NCBI GenBank assembly: GCA_002633025.1
Contig: NMRB01000040.1
Span: forward strand, 88,381-152,380
DNA from: Notospermus geniculatus
Taxonomy: Eukaryota; Nemertea; Pilidiophora; Heteronemertea; Lineidae
Length of the DNA stretch: 64,000 bases
Direction: 5' to 3'
Below, piece by piece: positions 21,601 to 34,357 of this stretch (the stretch's first letter is position 1; every line of letters begins with the position of its first letter). The notes below the pieces were generated by a model. That model was given only the letters and a program-made list of their open reading frames with translations, had not been told where the DNA came from and made no database searches. A program made the position numbers and the translations under genes.

Positions 21601-23800
21601 CCTCATGTATACGGTATATTTTGCTTTGCTCCTCAGATTTTCTGCTTACTGTCAATCCAAAATTGCTGGGTTATTCTCTTGGTACTGGCGACAAAGACAA
21701 CCCTAATGCACATTTGAATGTTGCCAAAGCTGGAGCTACTGCCGAGTAAGTCTGGTCCCATTTTTGTCCAGTTTTACCAAGTTTGAAACCTAAGTTCAGT
21801 GGCCCTGCCATGCTTGCTAATGGTAGAAGGGAAACACACTTCAACAATTTTATGCAGATGTGCGTAGGCCTACAAGCTGTATATTTGGATAATGAGACTT
21901 CCTTTTATCATTTTTCAGTAACATACCCATCCAGGCGAGGATGCTAGTGGACAGAATGAAGGTTGAACCTGGAGTTGACTTTGAAAATGATTGGAAGCTA
22001 ATCACCCTGTTCATTGGAGGCAATGACATATGTGACTGTGATTTGGTAAGTTTTGCTCATATTCGGCTGCCTATGTTGCAAATTGGTGGGTGAAAGAAGT
22101 TCACGGATTTTGAATTGTGTTGTCTGTTCCAGAACGCTCATAATCCAGAGTCATACAAAGCAAAGATCATGGAAGGTTTGGATATTCTCCACAAAGAAGT
22201 CCCAAGAGTCTTTGTCAATCTTGTAGAAGTCTTGGATGTATCACAATTAGCTGACCTCAATGTTGGAATAGTTTGTTCTGTACTTCATGTGTGAGTATAC
22301 TTTCAATGATCATGGGATGTTTGGCATTTTGACATTTCAATGATGACCTTAGGTCTTGATTGTCAACAATTTTTCTGATGCCCACCTCATTACACCTTCT
22401 CGAGCCCACTTTGAATTGCAAAATAAAACAATTTTAGTACAAAAGATGGGTTGCATAATCATTTTTCCCATTGTGATGAAAGGAGCATTCCGCTTTGAAT
22501 TTCTGGTCAAAGCGATTGCCAATCATGGGATGAAACTCCTCATCAGTATTGTTTATGTTGTTTTCAAATTTTCAGTTTCCTCTGTCCCTGTGGTGCATAT
22601 CCAATCACAGATGCGAGACGGAAGAATGTGGAGATTATAGCCAAGGCATTTCAGGCAACAATCAGCGAAATTGTTGGGAGTGGGCGTTATGACACAAGGG
22701 ATGATTTCACTGTGGTTCATCAGCCATTCTTCAGATATACACAAGCTCCACGTCTGCCGAATGTGAGTCAGTCAACTATCTCTTGCAAAATTTGCTTAGA
22801 TAATCCATGAGTTTACTTGAAAGTGATGGGACTTCGTCTTATTTCAGAACAAGTTTGATATGAGTTACTTTGCCCCAGACTGCTTCCACTTCAGTGAGAA
22901 AGGTCACGCTGGTGCAGCAGAGGCCCTCTGGAACAACATGGTAAGCCAAAATGGCCCAATGATCCCTCAGCATTGTTGTTCGCATAGATTTCTTTCGACC
23001 AGGGGAAATACGACTGATATCTGGTTGGTCAGAACTCGTGGTTTGCAATGTGATCTGATACAAAAGCCACTACCTGTACTCTTTCAAACATTTGTGACAC
23101 ATTACCTCATTCCAATGGCAATTGCTGGAATGCTTTTTGGTGAGATTGGTTGGATTAAGAATATGGAGTGTCCTAGTGTTGGACTTTTTTGAATTATCAT
23201 TTTAGATTGAGCCTATTGGTATGAAGAGAACTGACTGGAGAATTGGTGAGCCACTGGAATGTCCTACTGCGGTAAGCCCAAAATCTATACATGTCAATTT
23301 GAAGAAATCTGTTCAGCATACATCTTAAGGGTCGTTGACAACCATCTGAGGCTAAGTTGCTGTCAAATACTTTCAAGTATCATTGTTTCTTGGAGTTGGA
23401 AGATGACATTATTGTATTCCAGAAATGATTTTTGTGACCCATTTGGTAAAAATTTGCATTCTCCTTTCAGGATTATCCCTACTTCAGCACAAACAAAACC
23501 AGAGCGGGTAGCCAAAGTTTGAAGGGTGTACCTAATTTTCTTGGCGCTAAGAACAGTTTGCAATCCAAAGTGCCAGCAGCAGAGCCAGACTTGCATAATC
23601 AACAAATCATCAAATCCAGTAACCCATCATCAGGACTTTCTGTGACCAGTTCAGTTATTCTTGCCTGTACTCTTACCCTGTTGGTGGTGATTGTTGTTGC
23701 TTTAATTGCCAGAAGGAGAATGGCAAGGAAGGGAAAGAATCAATATCAACTTCTCCCCGAATCCATCCTCATTGAAAACCCCAAACCAACATATACCTAG
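18631..23800 (+). CDS. PLB1: Phospholipase B1-like membrane GDSL lipase, single domain
   Basis: Hydrolyses acyl esters of phospholipids at the cell surface, by homology to membrane phospholipase B. Twelve exons: 18631-18721, 19056-19159, 20059-20131, 20800-20926, 21211-21254, 21637-21745, 21919-22045, 22133-22290, 22576-22762, 22848-22940, 23206-23271, 23471-23800. They give an unbroken 502 residues. Features: signal peptide at 1 to about 20; [24 protein letters not shown] with nucleophile Ser107 ([12 protein letters not shown]); [18 protein letters not shown] with Asn218; [10 protein letters not shown] with catalytic Asp351 and His354; one membrane segment at about 451-475 followed by RRR and a short cytosolic tail. 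All four SGNH blocks are present. Vertebrate PLB1 has four tandem lipase repeats and about 1450 residues; this is a one-repeat protein, as in many invertebrates. An N gap at 20492-20774 is intronic. Confidence 0.93.
20492..20774. other. Assembly gap (Ns)
   Basis: A run of N after a G tract. Flanking exons 20059-20131 and 20800-20926 join in frame, so no coding sequence need be missing. Any open frame across it is spurious. Confidence 0.98.
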
Positions 23801-23884
23801 GGAGTTGCAAGTCCATCCTCTCTTTCCACATTTCTTCTGTTGTTGATATCTTATCACGGGGCACCTTGCTAGATCAGGAAAACT

Positions 23885-24322
23885 GGGCCCAAATCCATAA
23901 AACCTTGCTAGCTTAGTTGGTTGCTTATCGACAGTACCGGGATTCGAACCCACGCCTCCACATAAGGCAACACCGCCAGCATTGAGGGAAAGCGTGCACA
24001 CCACTGTGCTAAATCCCCATCTTCAAAAAAAGATGGTTCAATAGCCAGCTTAATGCATGGAATCCCTCAATACCCTGGGGAAGCGCGGACCTTTTTTTGA
24101 AGATGGGGATTTAGCAAAGTGGTGTGCACGCTTTCCCTCAATGCTGGCGGTGTTGCCTTATGTGGAGGCGTGGGTTCGAATCCCGGTACTGTCGATAGGC
24201 ATACTGACCAACATAGCAGACCTATGATTATTTTAGTTGGTTGCTAGTTGTGTACATCGGCCTGTACAAACTGGGCACTTTAGCAGGAACTAACCCTAGC
24301 AAGGTTTTATGGATTTGGGCCC
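23885..24322. repeat. Inverted pair of tRNA-derived SINE-like units in the PLB1 3'UTR
   Basis: The right unit (from about 24104) has an A-box-like TTAGCAAAGTGG at 24111-24122 and a perfect B box GGTTCGAATCC at 24173-24183. The left unit is its reverse complement (GGATTCGAACC at 23940-23950, GTGCTAAATCCCC near 24006-24018). The pair is bounded by GGGCCCAAATCCATAAAACC and its reverse complement near 24303. Both lie between the PLB1 stop and its poly(A) signal, so the transcript could form a long hairpin. The units do not fold as working tRNA genes. Confidence 0.75.
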
Positions 24323-24990
24323 CGATCTCTTAGAACTGTGCTACCCCAGGACATGTGTTCATACCATATAAAGCCAAATGAACAACAGAATTTTGAAGAA
24401 AGTGATGGAGGAAATATAGGCCTACTATTTTGGTAATGGGTTTCTTTCAACAAACCATTTCATTTGGCATGAAAATGTGATATCTTTGTTCAGTAATGTT
24501 TATTTATTTAAAGGTGTTTGTGATTGCAAAAATTAAATTGCTCAAATCTGCTGACACATACCGGTATTGATTGTAAATGGTGTAAATAATGTTAAATACA
24601 TAACCACATCATTGTGTTGTAAGTTCAGAAAATAATAATTTTCTACCCCTTGGACAGGTCCATTTAATAAAATTCCTTGATCTCTAGAAAATCAGGATAA
24701 ATGTGTTGCAAATATTGATGTTTTTCATGAGTTTATAATTGCTGTTATTTTTTAAACTTAAGTGGTGCTAGTGGGAATACCGGTAATACATATGACATTG
24801 TACATACCGTACTCTGTTTACAATAGTGATTTTTGTGACTATAATTTTGATACTATGTAAATCTACTGAGATTCAACTCATTTATGAGAACAATCGTCAT
24901 CATGTGTACATAATTAGCAACTCAGGGTTTGAAACTCTTCTATTGTGTTCAACCAAAGTGTCCTGGACATAAATGTCCTTTTTGATTTTC

Positions 24991-24996
24991 AATAAA
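24991..24996 (+). terminator. Poly(A) signal of PLB1-like gene
   Basis: AATAAA about 1.19 kb past the stop; the 3'UTR is long and includes the SINE pair. Confidence 0.55.
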
Positions 24997-25207
24997 TTCT
25001 TTTGACTGCTTATCAGCCTTTGGCTCCTTTCTCCTTCATCTCACCCAGTTCACAATAGCCTAAACCAATATTCTCCCAGTACTAGTCTCCGAGATAGGAA
25101 ATCACCATTAACAAATGGGTCTTGCACACTGACGTGATGTGGAGAACTGATTCCAACTGAACGGCAATGAAGAAGCTGAGATAAAACAATGCTTTACATT
25201 CTCAGGG

Positions 25208-25213
25208 TTTATT
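25208..25213 (-). terminator. Poly(A) signal of CNBD2-like gene
   Basis: AATAAA on the minus strand, 270 bases past the CNBD2 stop and about 210 bases from the PLB1 signal, so the two convergent transcripts end nearly back to back. Confidence 0.5.
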
Positions 25214-25481
25214 AAAAGCACAGCAACAATTTCATTTCAAAAACAACTCGTGAATGTTGCACAACTGGAAATAACTTGTCGTTATATGATGATGTTACAC
25301 TCACCCTCCTTATTTCGCACCAATGACCATTATCCCAAAATGAAAGATGCCCTTACCCCATAGATTGTCATTCACCAGGATTTCCATCGATAAGACGGAA
25401 GTTCGTGATTTAGTGGTGCGGATTCTGCGGTGAATGCAGCTATGGTTCAAATCTCTTGATGTCTGTCTGCAGCGAAGTTTT

Positions 25482-28400
25482 TCACAGAAAGTCATTCAAC
25501 AACTTGTCCTTATAAGAATTCCAAAGAAGCTTGTCATCTAGAGCTGTCTGTATATGATCCAAGGAAGGATAAGCTGGTACCTGAAAGATAAAAAAACTGT
25601 GAATAACTACTATTATTCAAGTGACTTTCTGATTGAACATGACATGGGGCTGGCTACCGGGTCGCTCGCTTATCTATTTTTGACGTTACCTTAGTCTGTA
25701 ACTTGTGTAACGTAAAGGGATCCAAGTGGTCACGGAAGAACTGCTTCGAGACGAGGACACATTCAGCTCCGCAGCTAACCTGAAAGGAAATGACTTCATG
25801 CATCAGCCCTCAACTGCAAGCGGGATTCAGTTACATATCAATGCATGCTGGGGCAACTGTTGACTCTCTTGAAGTCAACAGGTCAATGGAGTCAGTAAGA
25901 AACTCACCAGGCTAAGACTTGGTGTGTCTTCGTAGATCACAGACTGGAGGCCCTAAAAAAAGTACAGCAGAGAATGTGTATCCACATAATTTTTTATAGG
26001 ACTGATTCATCATCAGGTCAAAATGGTATAGGGGATGAAATGAAATGGTCCATGGACCATGTGCTCACCTGGGTGAACGTACTAGAAAAACAAATGACAA
26101 ATGTTAAATCGAAATGTTCCAGGGTCATGTATCCTCATTAGATGCACCTGACATGCCTGATAAAAAATTGGAGACAATCAAGGTACAGTTCAGGAGTTAC
26201 TGGACTTTGAGCTTTGGTTTTGGCCACCTGGTTGCCAAGCGGAGAATCGAATTGGACCGAAAAGTGGTGTCATTGGTAACCTGACATAGGGGTGTATACA
26301 TGTATGTACCAAGTTTCAAGTCAATAGCCCAAGCAGTTATGAAACGCGCCACCAAATGCCTAAATTTTGAACTTTGACCTCTGTGACCTTGAAAAGTCGG
26401 TCAAATCAAAAACCCCTTACTTATGTCATGCATCCTCATTAGAAGCACCAATGATAAAAATTTGGAGAGGATCCAGTCATTAGTTCATGAGTTATTGCAC
26501 TTTTTGTGTTTTTGGTTTCCGCCACCTGGTGGCCAAGCTAAGGGTCAAATCGGANCGGACCAAAACTTGGTGTCATAGGTCATATGACCTAGGGGCATAT
26601 GTGTACCAAGTTTCAGATCAATAGCCCCAGCGGTTACGAAACGTGCCCTGCTAACGGACGACGACGGACGACGACGACGACGACGGACGACGGACGCACA
26701 ACCATTGTATAAGCTCACCACAGGTGAGCTAAAAATCAGTACGGTAACTTACAAAGCACTCTCCTTCAGTCAGAATGTCCAGTTTCGCAAAGGAAACAGT
26801 ATCTTGTCTGACAGGATGACACAATGGTGAATGGTGACGTCTCTTTAACCCATGGATGGGACGTCGCAGAGGAGGTGGCTGGAAAAGTAGAGATACAGTC
26901 AGGGCCAACAGTCCTTTGTGTTCTGTGATTTGTTTCCACATGTCCCAGGACAATTTCCAGTTGTTGACTTATTAACTTGATTGTTAGGACTACTCGTGAT
27001 GACTCATCCCAAACAGGATTCTTTTCTAGAGAGGGGAAATATTTCATTTGGCAGTTATACTAACCGAGTCAGGTGAGGATACTGGTGTTGGTGGAGGGTT
27101 TGGAATGGAAATAATATTTCGCCCACCTGAAAGAGGACAAAAAAGAGATAAATGTACCGGCTACTGTATCTGTTGTAAATGAAACAGGGACGGTATTGGC
27201 ATATGACAAGTCTTTTGACTGCATTGATATCTGATGATTTTATCACCAGTTTTAAAAAGACTGTCATTTTCCTCTTGCGATTACAAACTTACTGGAATTG
27301 ATCTGTGGCAGAGTGTCTGTTGACAGACTTTTCTTTCTGCTTGGTACTGATGTGGATTTATTCTCCTAAAGAATGAAATAAATAGACAGTGAATTGCATG
27401 TTTGAAAAATTGATTCAAAATCAGCAAAAAGGTTTCACATCCTAGAATGATAGGGGGAAAATGTGTGCCATAACTTCTTGGTGAACTATCTTTCAATCAC
27501 TTTACCTTTTTCTTCAGCGTCTTAAATGTCCAAATTAAGTTGCCTTCAGATCTGCTTATCCGACCTGAATAGAATCACAACATATACGGTAATTGAACAG
27601 TAGGCTACATTTTTCATGACACAATCAATAAACGCTGAAGCATAAATGGCAAACATTGTAAGGTCCTCTCTTATCTATTTTTGGTTACATGTATCTGCAA
27701 ACAGTCAAATGGAACATGATAGCAGTGGCATCCCGTCAAATAGCTAATGGTAAATTTTGACTTACGTTTTTCCATTGTTAAAGCATTGATAGATGGAAAC
27801 ACAAGTTCTTTAGAAGATCCAGTGTCATCTTCCCATGAACTGAACACTTGCTGATGTTTCCTTGGTGGAATAGCTTTGATTGCCTTGAATACTTGACAGG
27901 AACCCTGAAACAAATCCAAAATGATGCTGACTTATTTTGCAGTTCGGTTCATTCCTCTTATCAGCAACACATTACAGGCTGAGGGCGGAGCTGCCTTGGC
28001 GTCAAACCAAATGAATTTTGGAACTGCACGATTGTACAACATTCGAAATAACAATATCATTAATGAAATGGTCCATGGACCATGTGCTCACCTGGGTGAA
28101 TGTACCAGAAGAACAAATGTCGACAATATGTTCAATCGAAATGTTCCCAAGCAAGGCTTGAGTTCCAGGTACAGAGGGTACCCAGACACCTGATCACACC
28201 AAGTTAGAATATATTTGATAAAAATTTGAAGATGATCTAGTCATTAGTTCAGGAGTTATTGTACTTTTTGTGTTTTTGGTTTCCGCCACCTGGTGGCCAA
28301 ACTGAGCGTCGAATCGGACCGAAACTTGGTGTCGTGGGTCATCTGACCTAGGGGTATATATGTACCAAGTTTCAGATCAATAGCTCCAGCGGTTACGAAA

Positions 28401-31400
28401 CGTGCCCTGCTAACGGACAACGACGGACGACGACGGACGACGGACGCTCGGCCATCGTATAAGCTCACCACAGGTGAGCTAAAAATATACCAGTACCACT
28501 AACAGATATGAAACGTACAGATTTAATGACATATACCCATTCAGAGTCGATGGAATCCTTCACAATTACAGCACCACGCCTAAGAAAAGAAAACAATCAT
28601 CATGTTTTAGACCTATAATTCCTCCAAGTTTAGACCAACAAAAATCACCCTGTCAGCTTCAGTGCCTTTTGCAAAAACCAATATAATGTGCTCAGATGGT
28701 GGCGTTTTTATTGTTGTAATCACATTTTTATACACTGTAGGCCTAACTATTTCAAATCACTAGGATATATTTAATTTGGGCACAAGGGTTTGCATTGAAA
28801 AGAAAGTATTTTCACAGATTCTTTTATGCTTTACCGGTAATAATGAACAGAACAGGCAAACTGGTATGTTTGTAACATGTCAAGAGGAAAGTCTATGAGC
28901 TCATCTATGGACCTGAAATGGTAAAAGGCAACATCTTTAGAAAATATCGGGTTTTTATCTTTGCCAAAGTGGGAATTATGGAACACGATATTGAGGCATT
29001 GACTGATAACAAAACATCATTAAACTGAACTCCAATCATGCCAATAGGATGAATATCTTTGGATATCAGTGCAGCAAGCCCTTTGTGTCTCATGACTTCA
29101 AGGAGAGAGTAGTCTTTACTCACTTCAGATATTCCAGACACCCAACACCTTTCCCTGATTTGAAAATCCTGACGAAATCCTGAATGAAAAAAAAACGTTG
29201 CTTTAATGTATATTCCGGTAATAGTATAAGTGAGAGCGGGCCTAAGGGCTCCATCCCCCATGATTTATTTCAAATAGAAAAGGTCAAATTCCTCGAAGTT
29301 TCTCATAAAAATCTTACTTCTCTGTCCAATCCAATGACTTCCATAGTTTCTTTTGATAAGACAGTTGCTTCCCTGTTGATATCTTGCAGGATTTCTCTTT
29401 CCTGCAAACAGAAAGACATGTTTTCTCAAGACAATGATATCTGTCAAGCAAGTACATGTACCAGTAAATGGGACTGTACATCAAGTTTGTTGATAAAAGT
29501 ACTGGTATATCATTACCAGAACTTGCAGTTGTCATCTGCACAAAGAGCAAAGGAAGCCTATTCGCCTAAATTTACGTACCCCTATTGCATCACCTTTTCT
29601 AAGGAACACATGGTCATAACTGTAAGGATTACATTCATCATTTGAATGTGCCACACCTGAAAATGACAGTAGAAAGACAACAACATGTTTCCATGCAAGA
29701 TACATGTAATAACTCATTGAGTTCCCTCCAAAGCATGAGAAGATGCCTTTTTAGTGTCCAAGAATTACCAGCTCCCTGAGAATTAGAACAATGGGTTTGA
29801 AGGCCATAGGGGACAAACTGAATAGGAGGAGGAATTCCTTACCTAAGCCAGATAGTATGAAGTAGTAACACTCCGCTCTTGATCCTTGCCTTACAATCAC
29901 TCGGGCAGAGTCGAATCTACGAAAGAAACAGAGGATGCACTCACAAGGTGCTGCAAACTTTCAGAACTGATAATACCGTTACCCAATGAGGTACCGGTAT
30001 ATTCAGTGACATAAAAACATTGTCATTTGGAAAAGTCAGGGTATCATCCTGGTTGCGTTGTTACAGGCCGATGTTCTCCTGCAGTGTCACAACAAAGTGA
30101 GAAACTGACCCCAAGTCAAAATCTATTGATAACTGTCTAATGACTTACTTGGCAAACCATCCTTGGCTACAGATGCTCTTCTGGACATACTGTGGGTAGC
30201 TAGCAAATTTACTAAATGTCTGCAACATGTGCATCATCTGAAAAATGTCATGGCATATCAGCAATCATTTCTTGAAGCAGAAAAGGAGAATTAATTGCTA
30301 TTTTAGGAAAATATTTGAATATCTGGTACCGGTACATGTACTTTAAGACTTACTGATTTCACTTGCTGTTCCTTTCGAATCCCTGGTGTAACATTCAGAA
30401 TTTGCCTGACTGAATTCACCAGACTTTTCTGAAAGGTGACAAAAAAACAACGATTAACCCTTAAGCATCCAGAGAGAATCACTGTGCAAAGAAAAATAAA
30501 AGTAATTAAACTTGTAACCTATGTTCTGCTTGAGGTTTTGCCAAGTAACACTCGCAGGCAGTTTGCATCAGTCTATCTATTACTAAGTCCTCCTCCATGA
30601 ACCTTACCTCTCCTATTGCTTTGTACGGTGTCAGATCAAAAAACATCCTCTCAGGACTTGGAAGGTCATGATTCTTTGTGACAGCGCCACTGGTATCCAA
30701 GAAGAAAAATATGCTTTCTTGTTTCAGATTTTGTCTATTGCTGAAGGAAAAATCAAGCTAAAATTTGAATCTGATGAATTGTGAGTGATCAGAAAATACA
30801 GCACTCCTGTGAACCAGGACATCTTCCCTCTTGTGATTGATGTGACAGTAGAAACAATGAAAAGATATATCAGTTGGTCAGAGTCGACAATATCAAATGG
30901 CAGCGGGGAGGAGGAGAACATCTTGAAATATCAACACCTTCGGTCATTTTGCCAAGCGAAGCAAGTGGAGGGGCATCTGAAGGTGAAGTGACTGCATATT
31001 CAAGATGAGGAAAAAGTGTCAACGGCCCATTAAAAAGGACACGTGGGTAAGATGAGACTTACCAGTTGAATAACCGTCTTGCTATGAGTACAAATTCCAC
31101 TATTCTTCTGAACCTATCCAAACCCTGTAATAAGAATTCCATTTGAACATCAGATGGACTGTACAAAGATTACAAACCCTGAATACAAGTGCTTGAAAAT
31201 TTCCCTCCTGAATCCCGGACATATCAATTCGATCCCAAGCCAAAATGTTGAGTAATTCCATACTCACATGAGATCCGAGCATTTTGTGGAATACCTTATG
31301 TCAATTATTGTCTATACATTCCACACAGTTATCTGTAATCTATAAGACTGTACAACTGACCAAATGTAATGCTGACATCAATAACTTTCTTTATGAAAAC

Positions 31401-32055
31401 AACATCATTTGCCCAAAGGACACTATTCTTCATTTCATGGCTGACAAAAACATACCTCACTAAAGCAAACAAAGGTTGTAGTATATTATATTTACATTGT
31501 CTTGACTATCATGTTTGTTCACAGGTTTTGCTCCATTTATGCCGAGACATTACAAGCACCTCATCAACTTTTATTTCTCATTTCAACAACGAACGCTGTC
31601 ATTTTGAAATTCATGTCTTCAAGAATTACATGTATTTGTTAAGTTTTCTAAAAGGCTGAGTGACAATAATTGATGATGCTGGACTCATTGGGATGGGGGG
31701 GGGGGGGNTTCAGGTTACTCAATATGATCTTGAAAGAAAATAGCGGCAAATATGATGACCTATATATTCTACTAACCCGATTACCAGTTACCCTGTGCTT
31801 CCATACTCTCTTCTTTGACAATCTTGCATCAATATAGCTGTCCTCTCTTCCCGGTGAATTGAGGCAGCCAAATTCATCATAATCATCACTGTCTTCATCA
31901 TCAAGGGCTGTGATAAGTGCCTGCGCACGTTTAGAGTGGTGTATTTTGGAAAATTCGGCAGCAAACCTTGTCTCAGCAATGCACTTCCTCAGTATACTTC
32001 GACGTGGTAAACATTGGTCATCTGGTGTTTTAGTCCTCCTTATTGAAGGGTCCAT
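25482..32055 (-). CDS. CNBD2: CNBD2-like cyclic nucleotide-binding domain protein
   Basis: CNBD2 is a cAMP-binding protein linked in mouse to sperm flagellum formation. Nineteen exons join in one frame to 581 residues: 32055-31792, 31124-31063, 30740-30608, 30428-30354, 30237-30149, 29916-29843, 29656-29580, 29401-29318, 29179-29124, 28912-28835, 28579-28519, 27904-27766, 27564-27506, 27365-27293, 27126-27065, 26878-26753, 25952-25908, 25779-25690, 25580-25482. The start is ATG GAC CCT at 32055. The first domain shows VIVRQGSRAECYYFILSG, FLRKGDAIGEREIL and REATVLSKETMEVIGLDRE, the usual cNMP-fold order. A second copy follows: FACSVHYYRRGAVIVK, WVYVIKSGSCQVFK, a Ser/Pro/Lys-rich linker (exons at 27365-27065), then LDILTEGECFGLQ and CVLVSKQFF. 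Two reversed copies of a long repeat lie in introns (26041-26735, 28064-28486). The symbol is by overall resemblance. Confidence 0.88.
26041..26735 (-). repeat. Interspersed repeat, copy 2 (reversed)
   Basis: Starts with AATGGTCCATGGACCATGTG and ends with CACCACAGGTGAGCTAAAAA, matching copy 1 in reverse. It contains the CCGCCACCTGGTGG core at 26519-26532 and a GACGACGACGACGG tract near its end. It sits in a CNBD2 intron. Position 26554 is an N. Confidence 0.85.
28064..28486 (-). repeat. Interspersed repeat, copy 3 (reversed, short)
   Basis: Same two ends as copy 2, but shorter by one or two monomers. The CCGCCACCTGGTGG core is at 28283-28296, followed by the conserved CTGACCTAGGGGTATATATG region and an ACGACGGACGACGG tract. 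In a CNBD2 intron 1.3 kb from copy 2. Confidence 0.85.
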
Positions 32056-34357
32056 TTCTTTTGAGTTACAGCCGTGTTTCTAATACTGAATGGAAGAGAA
32101 AGCTCACTTTTGATATGATCTTCAGTAAATGGGTAAAGATACTGAGAGAAGCACTGAATTACAGGATACAGAGGAAACTGTGTGGTACTTACTCTTTCTT
32201 CGTGGGCCTAGTTGTCACGTTACCATCCAACATGTCCAACCTAATAAACCATACCAATAATTACCGGTATACTATGTCATGTTAATCATGTTAATCTAAG
32301 TTACTTAATTGCTCAATGTTGAATTGGCTGCCAATATGAAATGGACTCCAGAAGTTCAGGAAAGTATGTCAACTGTATCTGTATCCAAGAGTTCGTTCCA
32401 CTCAAAATAAAACCTCACCTCGTAATTCACATTTCTAGGTACCGGGTAATAAGAAAGCTAGGCAGATATTGATCTAAAACTAAACAACTTGCATCAACTG
32501 TCAAGTGAAACCAATACGTCACTATATACAACTGATAGTACCTGGTAGTTCTGAGTTTGGTGTGACAAACGTCACCCAGTGATGTCACAATTACATTCTA
32601 GAGCCTTGACAGAGACAGGTTTTTGACACTTTTTTTCATCGGCGCCATGACCCTTATTGTTAGGAACGTGTGTGACCCTCCACATACAGGAAACATTTTT
32701 TTATAAAGGGATGGACTGATACCAAAGGGGATAAGGAGAAGATATAGGTGTAGTTCCACAGTTCCTGAGACCCCATCGAAATGCATTATTAGGGATATCA
32801 TAGTTGAAAGGAAGAAATTTGTAAACACAGGGGACTCGAATATAAATTATGATTTATTTTTTCACAAAAATTTGTTACTTACATTGCAGCCAAACACCAA
32901 ATAATTAGTCGGCCCTTGTTTTCTACAACCTCTACACTGACATCCTTTCTAATTTACCAACATATGTGTATATCTCACCCATCTTCCTGATCTGCTTGTA
33001 TGGAGAGAGTGTTTCAAATATGATGTCACTGAAGCGGTACATATGAGTGAGGGTGAGGGGTAAAGCAGATAGAAATGAAGACCTCCAAGCAATTACTCAT
33101 ACTCACAATGCTAAACTGGCTCTTTATCACTTCAAAAGTGACTCCAATTTGCACTGGTACTGGGAATAACTGAACTGAGATGTTCCTGTACAACTTTTCC
33201 TTATGAAGTATTGAAGAAAGAAGTACCTGGTACATACCGGTAATTCATTTTAATACAAAGCGAGTGATTTGATACACAATCTGCGGATACAGCACATGCA
33301 AGGACAACTCAAGTACCGGTATAACTGGTACAACTCTGACAACATGTAACGAACCAAAAGACAGGTTTGACTATACCCATACGCATGATATGATCGATTT
33401 GTTCTAGTACCCGGTAAAACCAAATCTGTCTCATTCTGCTAGGGCGGTCAAAGAATGAGACAAGCAAGAAACTTAGCACCTACAAAATGTACTTACCTAG
33501 TAACAATACACACTTCAGTCCAAGGCACAGAATACACTAGCAACAAAAATCACTAACGGTACATGTACCGTACACACTGATCATAAGATATCGAAGAATC
33601 CACTTCAACTGGATTTGGTAGACTTGGATAATTGCACAAATAGAATCAATTGAAACATTCTCATTTACTCACCTGTGATTTTTCTGTGATAAAGTGCTGT
33701 TCATACAATGTACGTACATGTACATGTAAGTCAGTTTTTACCCAGTGGCTCAAATTGATCACTTCTATTTGAGGTTGAAGTGGGATTTTTCGCAGAGATC
33801 AAGTGAATTAGCACACAGAACATTGAAAGCTAAACCAAGCACTCAGGGCTAGAATTTTACCACGGCCACCATAGCCATGGCCTTGGGTGCCCACCCCCAA
33901 AAATGTGCAGCGGCCTTGGTGCCCCTGTTAAACCTTACTTGACTTCATCATTACCCAAGGCCAAAATGGCAGTGCCCCACAAAATTTTAAATTCTAGCCC
34001 TGAGCACTGATCAATAAATAGAAAGAATTAGAATACGAGAATGAAACTGGCATTGAGGAAGAGCTTGCCTGCCAAATAATTCCTGCAACACATGCACTTA
34101 AATCGACAACAAACAATTTAGATATGAAGAATCAAGCCCTGCCTGCCACAAATGACATGAAAAGAACAGCAACTGTACAGATTGGAAATGTAGTCAATAA
34201 TTATAACAGAAAGGTTTGCATAATCATGATAATTATGAGCTATCATTCCAACTGAAATTCCTAAGAGGGCGCGAGGCACTTGCGTTACTGAACCAACATT
34301 TTACATTTCTTACATTTTAGCTTTACCTTTTAGCTTTACCAGGGCAGCATGAAAGAA
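32056..34357. other. Between CNBD2 and the BTB-BACK gene
   Basis: No coding exon recognised. A TTAG just upstream of 32080 may be the acceptor of a CNBD2 5'UTR exon. The sequence is rich in ACCGGTA words. It contains the hAT-like MITE at 33844-34002. The 3'UTR of the BTB-BACK gene should lie just below 34358. Confidence 0.5.
33844..34002. mobile_element. hAT-like MITE, termini CAGGGCTAGAATTT
   Basis: Ends CAGGGCTAGAATTTTA and AAATTCTAGCCCTG are inverted repeats. The element is flanked on both sides by AGCACT (33838-33843 and 34003-34008). CAGGG-type ends are typical of hAT elements, though those normally make 8-base target duplications and only 6 match here. About 159 bases, no open frame. 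Confidence 0.75.

Noticed and set aside
24104-24190. Functional tRNA gene
   Set aside because: A and B boxes are present, but no consistent acceptor or anticodon stem; the inverted partner indicates SINE copies.
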